Source: Avichristensenella sp031549105
Lineage (GTDB): Bacteria > Bacillota > Clostridia > Christensenellales > Aristaeellaceae
Direction of reading: 5' to 3'
Assembly (NCBI GenBank): GCA_031549105.1
Contig: JAVBQK010000095.1
Span: forward strand, 1-36,698
Length of the DNA: 36,698 bases
A program made the translations under genes and the position numbers. A model generated the notes under the pieces. It was not told the origin of the DNA. It searched no databases and saw nothing but the letters and a program-made list of their open reading frames with translations. The first letter of the stretch is position 1. Each line of letters starts with the position of its first letter. Positions 14,610 through 23,422 of the stretch are shown here, one piece after another.

Positions 14610-15740
14610 ATGCAGATGAGCAATTTTCTGATCGCCGATGCGCAGGCCACTTCCATCCAGCCCATCCCGCCCGAGAGGTTCGACCTTCCCCGCTACCGCG
14701 ACTATGCGGCGGAAAAGAATGCCGCCTGCCGCGCGTTCTGGGGCACGGATAAGGGCGCACTGGTCTACCGCCGGTTTCGCGCCGCGCCGGTGTTTGGCGC
14801 GGGCTGCGCGGACCCGGCGCTTTCGCTTTCGTTGCAGCTGGGCGGCCTTGCGGCGTCGTTTGACTATGATACCGATGTTCCTAACTTTATTGAGCCTTGG
14901 TACGGGCTGGGCGTGCTAACTGCGGCGTTCGGCGCGGACTATGCCTGGAAGGAAGGGCAAGCGCCCGCCGTCATCCCGCCGTTTCAGTCGGTGGAGGATG
15001 CGCTCGCCTATGACACGACGCCTGTTCACCTCACGCCCATCGGCCGCCGAAACCTGGAGATGATTGAGTATTTCCTGGAAAAGACGCGCGGCATGGTTCC
15101 CATGTGCCTGCCGGACGTGCAGTCCCCCATCAACAACGCCACCAGCATCGTCCCCGTGCAGGAGCTGTTTTACGCCATTGTCGATGAGCCTGAACAGGTG
15201 CAGGCGCTGCTTTTCAGGCTGGCAGACCTGTGCATCGAGTATTTCCAGCGGGCTAAAGCGCTGATTGGAGACGCATTGGTGATGCCGGGTCATGGCTTCC
15301 CGAGCAGCGGCGCGTTCACCGGCATCGGCGTATCGGACGATGTGCTGCCGATGCTGGACGCGGATACCTGCCGCACGCTCCTTTTGCCCGCGCAGCGGCG
15401 CATCGCCGAGGCGTTCGGAGGGTACGCGTTTCATTCATGCGGCAATTGGGAGAAGAAAATACCCGTCGTCCGGGAAATGCACGCGCTGCGCATGGTTGAC
15501 GGCGCATTCACGCTGGAGACGGACCCATCGCCCAATGCGCCCGAGGCGTTCCGCGATGGGTTCGCGGGCACCGGCGTCGCGGTCAACGCGCGGGTTGTTG
15601 GCGGCGCGGATGCTGTAGCGGACGTAGCTGCACGCCTGCACGCGCCGGATATGAAGATGATCATCACGACCTACTGCCAAAGCCCTGAGGAGCAACGCGC
15701 GGCGTATGAGGCTGTGCACCGGCTGACGAACGCGGAATAG
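14610..15740 (+). CDS. URO-D superfamily protein (methyltransferase-like), first of a pair
   Basis: Predicted 376-residue cytoplasmic TIM-barrel protein of the uroporphyrinogen decarboxylase superfamily. It is not HemE: it keeps FHSCGNW (H275-x-C277), matching the zinc HxC motif of MtaA/MtbA-type corrinoid methyltransferases. A late Cys (C356, TTYCQSPEEQR) could be the third zinc ligand. MCLPDVQSPINNATSIV and PGHGFPSSGAFTGIG are other barrel segments. The start is ATG 14610 or 14616; AAAGG at 14601 is 4 or 10 bases away. Followed 9 bases later by a second member. No corrinoid protein is encoded in the window, so the substrate is open. Confidence 0.78.
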   Translation: MQMSNFLIADAQATSIQPIPPERFDLPRYRDYAAEKNAACRAFWGTDKGALVYRRFRAAPVFGAGCADPALSLSLQLGGLAASFDYDTDVPNFIEPWYGLGVLTAAFGADYAWKEGQAPAVIPPFQSVEDALAYDTTPVHLTPIGRRNLEMIEYFLEKTRGMVPMCLPDVQSPINNATSIVPVQELFYAIVDEPEQVQALLFRLADLCIEYFQRAKALIGDALVMPGHGFPSSGAFTGIGVSDDVLPMLDADTCRTLLLPAQRRIAEAFGGYAFHSCGNWEKKIPVVREMHALRMVDGAFTLETDPSPNAPEAFRDGFAGTGVAVNARVVGGADAVADVAARLHAPDMKMIITTYCQSPEEQRAAYEAVHRLTNAE

Positions 15741-15749
15741 GAGGAGCGC

Positions 15750-16784
15750 ATGCGGTACAACATCGTTTTTCACCCGTCTTGGTGGCACAAACGCCTGGGG
15801 ATCGACTTTTCACGCGCGTTTTGGGACGACCCGGCCACGCGCATCCAGGCGGACAGCGCGATGCGGCGCTTCCTGTTCGAGCGCTTTGGAGCGTATGGTC
15901 TCGGCGAGGAAAACCCCGCGCCCAGGCCGCTGCTGGGCAGTGACCATCTGGCGTGCGGGTTTCTGTTCAGCGAGCTGCTTGGCTGCGATGTGGTCTACAA
16001 GGCCGACGACGCACCGCAGGTGATCTGCTCAAACCTGGACGATGACGCGTGCTTCGCGCTCACCGCGCCGGACCTGCCAAGCAACGAGGTATGGCAGCGC
16101 GTGGAGCGGCAGATTGAATCGCTGATGCGCGGGTACGGGCGCGTTGAATCGTATATCAACCTGATGGGCGTGCAAAACATCGCGCTGGACCTGCGCGGGT
16201 CCGATCTGTTCATCGACTATCACGATGAGGACAGCCCGGCGCAGCACCTTTTGAGCGTTGCCTGCGATACTATTTTGGCGGCGGGGGCCAGGCTTTCGCA
16301 GCTGTCGCCCGCGCTGAGTGGTGGCGTTACGAACATCGTAAAGAGCGTGCTGCCGGATGTGTTTCTTGCCAGCAATTGCAGCGTGGAGCTGGTTTCCCAG
16401 CAGACGTATGAGGAGTTTCTGCTGCCGCATGATGTACGGCTGGCGGAGGCGTTTCCGGTTTTCGGCATCCATCACTGCGGGCAGACGATGGAGCACGTCA
16501 TAGGTGGATACGCAAAAGTGCCGAACCTCCGGTTTGTGGAGGTCGGCGCTTTTTCGGACCTTGCGAAGGTAACGGGCGCGTTGCCCGGAGATGTGCTGAT
16601 CAACGCGCGCTACAGTCCGGTGCGGCTGGCGACTGTTGACATCGGCGAGATGCGCGAGGAACTGCGCGAGATGGCGCGCATCGTGCCCGGGCAGAGGCTG
16701 TCGATCTCCTGCGTGGGCATCGATGGTGCGATGCCGGACGCGCGGGTGGAGGCTTTTTTGGAGGCGTGCGGCGAGGTGGTGTAG
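15750..16784 (+). CDS. URO-D superfamily protein (methyltransferase-like), second of a pair
   Basis: Predicted 344-residue relative of the preceding protein. It opens with RYNIVFHPSWWHKRLGIDFS and carries IHHCGQTMEHVIGGY (H241-x-C243) and a late SISCVGIDG (C321), together the H-x-C...C zinc pattern of cobamide methyltransferases. The sequence is clearly diverged from its neighbour, so it is not a recent duplicate. TAGGAGG overlaps the upstream stop region and gives a good ribosome binding site 5 bases before ATG. The stop codon ends 3 bases before the end of the convergent isomerase gene, and no terminator separates them, so the two transcripts must overlap. Confidence 0.78.
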   Translation: MRYNIVFHPSWWHKRLGIDFSRAFWDDPATRIQADSAMRRFLFERFGAYGLGEENPAPRPLLGSDHLACGFLFSELLGCDVVYKADDAPQVICSNLDDDACFALTAPDLPSNEVWQRVERQIESLMRGYGRVESYINLMGVQNIALDLRGSDLFIDYHDEDSPAQHLLSVACDTILAAGARLSQLSPALSGGVTNIVKSVLPDVFLASNCSVELVSQQTYEEFLLPHDVRLAEAFPVFGIHHCGQTMEHVIGGYAKVPNLRFVEVGAFSDLAKVTGALPGDVLINARYSPVRLATVDIGEMREELREMARIVPGQRLSISCVGIDGAMPDARVEAFLEACGEVV

Positions 16785-16787
16785 CGA

Positions 16788-17762
16788 CTACCGCCCCAGC
16801 AGCACCCGGCGCAGCCACGCACTTGACTGGCACGCGTCGCCCCCGGCGATGATGCGCTCCACCTCCCCCATATCCATCGCGTCCACGATGTCCTGGTATG
16901 CTTCGATCCAGCGGATTGATTCGTTCACGGCCTCGCGTCCGTCCTCGCGGTAGGGGTACTGGTCGGTGGAGATCCAGCCGTCATAGCCAGTCTTCTTCAG
17001 CCAGTAGAACAGCTCCAGGTAGGGGATGGTGTGCACGCTGCCGGTGATCATGTCATCGTCCCACAGGCAGTAGTTGTCGTTCATATGCACGTGGAACAGC
17101 TTGTTTCCATACTTTTTCAGCACGGCCACCGACTCGGCGACGTTCTCGTATGCCACAGTCGCGTGGCCATAGTCGATCGTTATGCCGCAGTTTTCCGCGC
17201 CGATCGCCTGCACCATCAGCAGCGTGCTATAGACATTGGAAGGGAAGCTGCGGTTGCGCGGCTCCTTGGGCTTGTACTCGATGGCGATTTTCAAATCTGG
17301 CGCGTAGGCGCACAGGTCCGCAACGCCCTGTTCAAACCACGTCCGCGCCTTGATATAATCCGCTTGGAAAAAGTAATCGTAACCGTCCTGGCCGGGCCAC
17401 AGGCTGATCGTTGGGCAGCCGATCGCACGGGCGGCATCGGCCATGCGAATTGATTCCTCCACAGCCGCACGGCGCACGCCCGCGTCCTTGTTCGTGAACG
17501 CGCCGTGCTTCCATTGGTCCGTACCAAAATGGTCCGGGATGATGGATACAGCCTGGAGCCTATGCAGGGCGAGCAGCGCCTTCACCTGGGGGACATTGTC
17601 CGGGTGGATGTGCCAGTTGCCCACGAACTCCACGCCGCGCACGCCACCAATGGACGCTGCGCGGGCGAACAGCTCCTCTAGCGTAAACGGCGCGCTATAG
17701 GACGGGCAGTATCGGTCGCTACACGAGCCTACGTTGCTGAGGATGACGGATAGTTTGCGCAT
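16788..17762 (-). CDS. Sugar phosphate isomerase/epimerase-like TIM-barrel protein
   Basis: Predicted 324-residue cytoplasmic protein of the xylose isomerase-like TIM-barrel (AP-endonuclease 2) superfamily. Metal-ligand-like motifs are visible: GVEFVGNWHIHPDN, IAIEYKPKEPRN (Glu), GITIDYGHATVAYEN (Asp/His), HVHMNDNYCLWDDD (His/Asp) and GWISTDQYPY. Members isomerise or epimerise sugars and keto-sugars or, in glycoside-degrading loci, cleave 3-keto-glycosides. ATG 17762 has AAGGAGG 8 bases upstream. Last gene of operon B, 16 bases after the rhamnosidase. It probably processes the released sugar or an oxidised glycoside (inference). Confidence 0.82.
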   Translation of the reverse strand: MRKLSVILSNVGSCSDRYCPSYSAPFTLEELFARAASIGGVRGVEFVGNWHIHPDNVPQVKALLALHRLQAVSIIPDHFGTDQWKHGAFTNKDAGVRRAAVEESIRMADAARAIGCPTISLWPGQDGYDYFFQADYIKARTWFEQGVADLCAYAPDLKIAIEYKPKEPRNRSFPSNVYSTLLMVQAIGAENCGITIDYGHATVAYENVAESVAVLKKYGNKLFHVHMNDNYCLWDDDMITGSVHTIPYLELFYWLKKTGYDGWISTDQYPYREDGREAVNESIRWIEAYQDIVDAMDMGEVERIIAGGDACQSSAWLRRVLLGR

Positions 17763-17778
17763 TAGGGTTCCTCCTTTT

Positions 17779-20340
17779 TCAGTCAGGCCAGGGATAGCTG
17801 CACGTATGGAACCCAGGCCCCAACGTGATGCTGTCTGCGCCAATCACCAGCTCAGCCTCCAAGTTCCACGGGACCTCCGCATCAATTTTCAGCGTGCCTT
17901 CAACCTTCACCCACGCGAGGGCAACAGGGCCATAGGGTGTTTGCATCCGGCCGCTTGCGCTGCAAAGTTCGGCTGGGATTTGCGGCTCGATTTTGATCCG
18001 CGCGTCTTTCGCATATTCCGCGGGGCGCAGGCCGCACAGTCCCTTGAAGAACCACGCGCTGAACGCGCCAAGCATCGGGTGGTCATGCGAGTTCATATGG
18101 TTGCCGCGCATGTACTCCCACCGCTCCCAAATGGTGGTCGCGCCTTGTTCCAGCATGTAGCCGATGCTGGGGTACTCCGTGCGCGATGCAATGCGGTATG
18201 CGGTGTCGGCGCAGCCATGCCGGTCTAGCGCATCGAAAAGGTACTTGTTCATCTGGTTGCCGGTGGTGATGCCGCCACCTCGTGCGTCGATATCCTGAAG
18301 CAGGTGCGCAAGCACATCCGCCTCGCGCCCCTCAGGGCAAATATCCAGGAACAACGCAAACGCGTTCGCGCCCTGCGCGTTCTTGTCGTAGTACCCTTCC
18401 TCACGGAAGAACGCAGCGTTCAGGTCACGCCTGATCACCGCCTGCTCGGCGTGATAGCGTGTGGAATCTTCTTTATGGCCCAGCAGCGCGGCGACTTTCT
18501 CCATCAGCAGGCAGTCATAATATAGGTACCCAGTGGTAACAAACTGCCGGTCGATGTTCCGCGGCACGGCATTTTCGCCCCAACCCAGTTCACACTGGGT
18601 CATCGGCGCAGACCATTCGCCAAAGTAGCGCACGTCCATCAGCCCATCCGCGCCGCGCTGCGCCAGCATGAACTCTGTATAGCGCCGCATGCCGTCGTAA
18701 TGCTCGCGGAGCGGCTGGTCATCCCCATAAAACAGATACAGCAGCCACGGCAGCAGCACATACACGCTCGAAATATGAGACGCTGGCATGCCACCGAAAT
18801 AGAACGGTGCAGTATCGGGGATCGCGCCGTCGTCCCGCTGCGCGTCGGCGATATCCCGGAGCCACTTCTCATACAGCGGCATCATGTTGAAGTTGTAGAG
18901 CGCCTGCTCGCACCGCACCGCCATGTCATTGAGCCACGCAAGCCGCTCGTCGCGCTGCGGGCAGTCAGTGGGCAGGCTGTGCAGGTTGTTGCCCTCGGTG
19001 CGGATGACCGCGCTATAGATGCGGTTCACGAGCGGGTTAGCGCAGGTGAAAAGGCTGGCCCGTGCCACTGCGCTGTACGCACGCACGCCCACCACGCGTG
19101 TGATCACCACGCCAGGGTCCGCGTCGATGCGCACATAGCGGAAGCCGTGGTACGTGAAGCGCGGGGCGAAAGCCGCCTTGCCATCCGCGCCGAAGATGTA
19201 CGTATCCATCGCCTTCGCGCCGCGCAGGTTGCGCTGATCGATCTCATGGCGCTCGTCCACCGATTCCGCATAGCGCAGGCGGATTGTCTGCCCCACAGCG
19301 CCGCGCGCCTCAATACGAACCCACCCGGCGATGTTGACGCCCAAATCCACCGTGACAGCCCCCGGTCCCGCATCATCGGGGAAGGCGATGTGCACCGGCT
19401 CGATCGTCTCCATCTCCTGAATCGGCGGCATCAGCTGGCAGCGGAGGATGCCGCCCGGAGGGGCTGATTCAGTTGCAGGTTTCCATTCCTTTGGGTCGCA
19501 CGCATACCCGGGCACATCCCAGCCGGGCTTTTCCAGGCGCGCATCATACAGCACGCCGTCGTAGATGTTGTTGGCGCGAATAGGCCCTTCCGAGACCAGC
19601 CATGCTCCGTCTGTACCGGATACGATGTCCATCCCGTCCACCGCCAGGCGGCAGATCATCTTGGGGTAGCCCAGCCATGATGGCAGCCCGCCGATCAGCG
19701 CCATCGCGCCGTCATGCTCGTTTCCGTGCCAACCCTCGCCCAACTCTACCGCAAGCACGTTCTCCCCGGCGCGCAGCAGAGGCGTCACGTCCCAGGCACG
19801 ATACAGCGCCGTTTTGCGGGTGTCCGTCCAGCCGGGGTCCAGGCGGCTTTCGTCCGGCCGCTGGCCGTTGATGCGCACATCCGCATACCCCAGACCACAC
19901 AGGTACAGGCGCGCATGTTCAGGCGCATTGTCCAAAGTAAACGCCCGTCGAAGCATCGGTGCGACGCCGCGCACCGGCACAGGCGCGCCAATCCAACATG
20001 CCCCGGCCCAGTCTTCGGGCGCGAGCAGGCCCGTTTCAAAGGTGGCTATTTCGCTCTCCACCGGCGCGGCATCGTCCTCCGGCCATATGCACACTTGCCA
20101 TGTATACACCGCCGCTGAAACGAGTGGCACGCCAGCATACGCCACCGCGAAGCTCCGCGCCGACGCAACCTCGCCGCTGTCCCATGCGATGTCCTCGCCC
20201 CGCCACACGCGCACGCGGTACGCCCGCTGGCGCGCACAGGCCAGTGCGCCCGTCCCGCGCCACGCAAACCTCGGGCGTGGGTTTTCCACGCCGATGGGGC
20301 TTTCGCAGTACTCACACGTTAGCAACAAATCCCTCGTCAT
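17779..20340 (-). CDS. Alpha-L-rhamnosidase, glycoside hydrolase family 78
   Basis: Predicted 853-residue enzyme that removes terminal alpha-L-rhamnose. Residues ~1-110 are the N-terminal fibronectin-like domain (CEYCESPIGVENPRPRFAW, typical GH78 opening). Then come beta-sandwich domains (GLGYADVRINGQRPDESRLD; RLRYAESVDE) and the (alpha/alpha)6 catalytic barrel. Catalytic-region signatures are DCPQRDERLAW (D459 onward; E465) and GATTIWERWE with the likely catalytic Glu at 739. A C-terminal beta domain follows (RIKIEPQIPAEL). There is no signal peptide, so it is intracellular and acts on imported rhamnosides. ATG 20340 has GGGAGGG upstream and lies 16 bases after the oxidoreductase stop. Confidence 0.93.
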   Translation of the reverse strand: MTRDLLLTCEYCESPIGVENPRPRFAWRGTGALACARQRAYRVRVWRGEDIAWDSGEVASARSFAVAYAGVPLVSAAVYTWQVCIWPEDDAAPVESEIATFETGLLAPEDWAGACWIGAPVPVRGVAPMLRRAFTLDNAPEHARLYLCGLGYADVRINGQRPDESRLDPGWTDTRKTALYRAWDVTPLLRAGENVLAVELGEGWHGNEHDGAMALIGGLPSWLGYPKMICRLAVDGMDIVSGTDGAWLVSEGPIRANNIYDGVLYDARLEKPGWDVPGYACDPKEWKPATESAPPGGILRCQLMPPIQEMETIEPVHIAFPDDAGPGAVTVDLGVNIAGWVRIEARGAVGQTIRLRYAESVDERHEIDQRNLRGAKAMDTYIFGADGKAAFAPRFTYHGFRYVRIDADPGVVITRVVGVRAYSAVARASLFTCANPLVNRIYSAVIRTEGNNLHSLPTDCPQRDERLAWLNDMAVRCEQALYNFNMMPLYEKWLRDIADAQRDDGAIPDTAPFYFGGMPASHISSVYVLLPWLLYLFYGDDQPLREHYDGMRRYTEFMLAQRGADGLMDVRYFGEWSAPMTQCELGWGENAVPRNIDRQFVTTGYLYYDCLLMEKVAALLGHKEDSTRYHAEQAVIRRDLNAAFFREEGYYDKNAQGANAFALFLDICPEGREADVLAHLLQDIDARGGGITTGNQMNKYLFDALDRHGCADTAYRIASRTEYPSIGYMLEQGATTIWERWEYMRGNHMNSHDHPMLGAFSAWFFKGLCGLRPAEYAKDARIKIEPQIPAELCSASGRMQTPYGPVALAWVKVEGTLKIDAEVPWNLEAELVIGADSITLGPGFHTCSYPWPD

Positions 20341-20356
20341 GGTTGTCCCTCCCAGC

Positions 20357-21646
20357 CTACATCTTGGCCCCGTCCGCCGCCATCGCCTGCGCGACCAGCG
20401 CGCCATCCAGCGCGCGCGGCGTCACGCCCGCCGCCCGTGCAAGCGCGGCGGCGGTACCGGCAGCCTGACCCATCGGTACACAGTCCCCGGTGACACGGTA
20501 CGACGCGTGCGACTCGTAATCCCCGCTGATGCACCGCCCGGCCACCAGCAGATTCTCCACGCCCAGCGGCACCAGGCAGCGGTACGGAATATGGTACGGC
20601 AGCGTCTTCAGCTCCCAGCCCTGCTGGCCCTTGCCGTCGGGCTGGTGAATGTCCACGTTAAACGCGCAGATGCAGATGCCGTCCTCAAACCGCGCGCCGG
20701 CCAGCATGTCATCCAGCGTCAGCTCATACTCACCCGTGATCCGCCGCGTCTCGCGCACGCCCATCGCCGCGCCGGTCTGCTCCAGAAACGCATCGCGGAA
20801 CTGCGGCATGTAGCTGGTAAAGAACCGCATCGCCTCGGCGACCAGCTCGCGCCCCTCCAGCATCGCCTGCGTGAGGTCCTCGGCGCAGATGCCGCTGCGG
20901 CCCCTGATATGGGTCATCTCGGCAATGCCCTGGTGCGAAGTAGGCAGCGCCAGGATGTACGGCCGCTCAAAGTTAAAGTCATAGTCCGTCAGCCCATGGC
21001 GGCGCGCGGCCTCCTTCATATGGAAAAACAGCTCTGTATAATCAATCGGTATCGGAAAATAATCCATGCACTGCACATAATCCATGTTGCCCAGCTTGAA
21101 CATCAGCGACATCGGCTGTGTGGCACCGTCCGACGGGCGGCCCACCTTGAAAGGCGCGCCCGCGCGCGCGGCCACGTCGCCGTCGCCCGTGCAGTCAATC
21201 ACCACCGCGCCCAAATACGCCTGCCGCCCGGACTTGTTCTCCACCAGCACGCCTGTCACCACGCCGCCCTCCACCACCGTATCGGCAAAGTAGGTGTGCA
21301 GCAGCAGGTGCACGCCCGCCTCGCGCATCTTGCGGTCGAGCAGCAGCTTCATCGCCTCAATATCGAACGTATACAGCGGCCCCGACAGCGCGTTCATGCC
21401 CATCTGGTTGATCCCATCAACCAGCTCCTGCATGATCCCGCCCTTGTTCTCCCAGTCCCAAATGGGGATGACCATCCCCGCCGTCCACATGCCGCCGAGG
21501 CATCCATGCTGCTCAATAAGCAATGTCCGCTGTCCCCGCCGCGCCGCAGCTAGCGCCGCGCCAACCCCGGCCGGTCCGCCGCCGACCACAATCACATCAT
21601 ACACACCCGCAACGGGCGTCTGCCTGTTTTCGACCAAGAACGCCAT
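20357..21646 (-). CDS. FAD-dependent oxidoreductase (FAD_oxidored family)
   Basis: Predicted 429-residue flavoprotein. The dinucleotide-binding motif VIVVGGGPAGVGAALAAARRG is near residues 18-38, followed by TLLIEQHGCLGGMWTAG (the Cys-containing segment usual in this family). The second FAD contact VVIDCTGDGDVAARAGAPF is near 150. The C-terminal LLVAGRCISGDYESHASYR and the GQAAGTAAALA helix are also typical. Substrates of the family are poorly known. Placed between the binding-protein gene and the rhamnosidase, it may oxidise a sugar or the aglycone of an imported glycoside (inference). ATG 21646 is chosen as the natural start before the FAD domain, with a weak AAGGCGGTG upstream; earlier starts would enter the repeat element. 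Confidence 0.85.
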   Translation of the reverse strand: MAFLVENRQTPVAGVYDVIVVGGGPAGVGAALAAARRGQRTLLIEQHGCLGGMWTAGMVIPIWDWENKGGIMQELVDGINQMGMNALSGPLYTFDIEAMKLLLDRKMREAGVHLLLHTYFADTVVEGGVVTGVLVENKSGRQAYLGAVVIDCTGDGDVAARAGAPFKVGRPSDGATQPMSLMFKLGNMDYVQCMDYFPIPIDYTELFFHMKEAARRHGLTDYDFNFERPYILALPTSHQGIAEMTHIRGRSGICAEDLTQAMLEGRELVAEAMRFFTSYMPQFRDAFLEQTGAAMGVRETRRITGEYELTLDDMLAGARFEDGICICAFNVDIHQPDGKGQQGWELKTLPYHIPYRCLVPLGVENLLVAGRCISGDYESHASYRVTGDCVPMGQAAGTAAALARAAGVTPRALDGALVAQAMAADGAKM

Positions 21647-21679
21647 TGTAGCACCGCCTTTCGTTGGAGAGGGGAACGA

Positions 21680-21866
21680 AGGAACGCAAGGGGGCTTCGC
21701 CCCCTTGACCCCCAGGAAGGGCTTTGCCCATTCCAAAACCAGGTTGCGCTCACGCGCGGGTCAGGTTAAATCAATAAATTCAACCCCTGCGTGAGCAGTC
21801 ATGGGTTTCGAAAGGGCAAAGCCCTTCGCGTGGGGGTCCAGGGGGAGCAGCGCTCCCCCTGGCGTC
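21680..21866. repeat. Paired, inverted two-hairpin repeat modules (element D)
   Basis: Architecture like element B. Outer stems are CAAGGGGGC/GCCCCCTTG (21687-21695/21699-21707) on the left and a CCAGGGGGAG-type stem (21838-21862) on the right. Inner stems are AAGGGC/GCCC and AAAGGGC/GCCCTT. Larger arms of ~24 bases, about 20 of them matching (21717-21740 against 21803-21826), and a central GCTCACGC...GCGTGAGC pair close a cruciform-like structure. It lies between the binding-protein gene and the FAD oxidoreductase gene of operon B, the same kind of position as element B in operon A. Confidence 0.8.
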
Positions 21867-21872
21867 TCCCCG

Positions 21873-23360
21873 TCACTTTTCGTTCTTCGCGTACCACGCG
21901 TTGACTTCTTCCGTGCAGAGGTCGCCGCCTTCTGCTTTCCAGGTCTTCACCAGGTCGTCCATTGCCTCCAGTGGCAGGTCGCCGACCACGATGCGCAGCA
22001 CGGTATCGTTGATTGTTTTCTCCAGCGTCGGGCCGTACTTGGAGACCGTGGGCAGGTTCAGGGCGAAGGCGAGCGGGTTTACCACGACCTGGCCATCCGT
22101 GGCCTTCATGCAGCCCGCGTAGGCCTGGCCCTGGTAAGGCACCTTGTTGACGCGGACGAGCCAGAGCGGGTACTCGATCGTGCCGCTCATCACCGGCTGA
22201 TAGAAGAAGGTGTCGCCGCGCTCCTCGTTGAAGATGGGCAGCACCGGCACGCGCTTGCCGTCCTCCCAGTTCCAGTGCACGCCTTCCTCGCCGATGAGCA
22301 GGTATTCGTAGTTCTTGGCAAACGCGTTGGCAAACTTGACTACATCGTCAACACGCTTGGACCATGCGGGCACAAAGATCATCGCGGTGAGGGACGTGTC
22401 CACCTGCTGGCCGAACTGGCCGTCCGGGCCGGTCGGGCAGGGGATGAAGTCCAGATTCCAGCCGGTCGCTTCGGTGTCCCAGAGCGTCCAGGTCAGGTAC
22501 GCGTAGTAGTAGTTGTAGCGGGCCAGGCCCACCACGCCGCGGTTGACCTTCTCCTGGAGCGCGTCGTCCTTGACGACCGCGATGTCCATGTCCAGCAGGC
22601 CTTCCGCGTACAGGTCGCGGTAGAATTTCACATACTCGCGGAACTCCGGCAGTTCGACGCGGTGAACCATCTTGCCGTCGCGCTCGTTCCAGGGGTAGGT
22701 CACGCCAAACGCGCCCAGGAACGGGTCATAGTTGATCGAATCGCTGGAGAAAACGGACGTGGAGAAGGGGATCACGTTCTCCGCGCCGACGCCGCCGGGG
22801 TCCTTCTCCTTGAACGCACGGAGCGTCTCGACAAACTCGTCGATGGTGCTGGGTACCGGCATACCGAGCGTCTCGAGCCAGTCGGTGCGCATCGTCAGCG
22901 TGTTCCAGATGCGCGCGTTGCTCAGCGACGGGATCGCGTAGATGTTGCCGTCATCGAACGTGAAGGCATCCCAGACTTCCTCAGAGAACAGTGCCTTGAG
23001 GTCCTGGCCGTACTTCTCCAGGCTCTCGGTCAGTGGGGCGACCGCCTTGTTTTCCACATAGTTAAAGAGCATCGGGATGGAGACACCGCGGATGTAATCA
23101 TAGTTCTCGCGGGACGCCATCGCCAGGTTAACGCTCGTCTCCATCTGGTCGGGCTGGTAGACGTTCAGGTCCAGCGCATAGCCGGTCCTGTCCTTGATCG
23201 CCTCATACGCCGGGCCGGTGCCCACGTCATTGGCCAGCACACCGCCCATTACCACCAGACCCTTGAGGGGCTTTGTGTCCTCCGCCAGCACCCCCATCGG
23301 TACCGCCAGCAGCATCAGCACCGCCAGTGCCGCCGCAACCCATGTCCGGTTCCTTTTCAT
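21873..23360 (-). CDS. Extracellular sugar-type solute-binding protein of operon B
   Basis: Predicted 495-residue secreted binding protein. Signal peptide residues 1-26 end VPMGVLAEDTK; there is no lipobox Cys. The mature part has family 1 features (VYQPDQMETSVNLAMASRE; IYAIPSLSNARIWNTLTMR; TDWLETLGMPVPSTIDEF), the last typical of LplA-like proteins, in which a R-x-DWL-x-x-L-G segment is conserved. Start ATG 23360 has GGGAGG 7 bases upstream and lies 62 bases after the permease stop. Likely ligand, from context, is a rhamnose-containing oligosaccharide or glycoside. Confidence 0.88.
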   Translation of the reverse strand: MKRNRTWVAAALAVLMLLAVPMGVLAEDTKPLKGLVVMGGVLANDVGTGPAYEAIKDRTGYALDLNVYQPDQMETSVNLAMASRENYDYIRGVSIPMLFNYVENKAVAPLTESLEKYGQDLKALFSEEVWDAFTFDDGNIYAIPSLSNARIWNTLTMRTDWLETLGMPVPSTIDEFVETLRAFKEKDPGGVGAENVIPFSTSVFSSDSINYDPFLGAFGVTYPWNERDGKMVHRVELPEFREYVKFYRDLYAEGLLDMDIAVVKDDALQEKVNRGVVGLARYNYYYAYLTWTLWDTEATGWNLDFIPCPTGPDGQFGQQVDTSLTAMIFVPAWSKRVDDVVKFANAFAKNYEYLLIGEEGVHWNWEDGKRVPVLPIFNEERGDTFFYQPVMSGTIEYPLWLVRVNKVPYQGQAYAGCMKATDGQVVVNPLAFALNLPTVSKYGPTLEKTINDTVLRIVVGDLPLEAMDDLVKTWKAEGGDLCTEEVNAWYAKNEK

Positions 23361-23422
23361 GCTCCGTTCCTCCCTTTTTCGTGGTGGTCGTCTATTGCGT
23401 CGGGCAATGCCCGAAATGCCCA

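Noticed and set aside
14610..16784. HemE (haem biosynthesis uroporphyrinogen decarboxylase)
   Set aside because: Both proteins lack the HemE N-terminal RQAGRY-type motif and carry HxC zinc motifs. No other haem genes are near.
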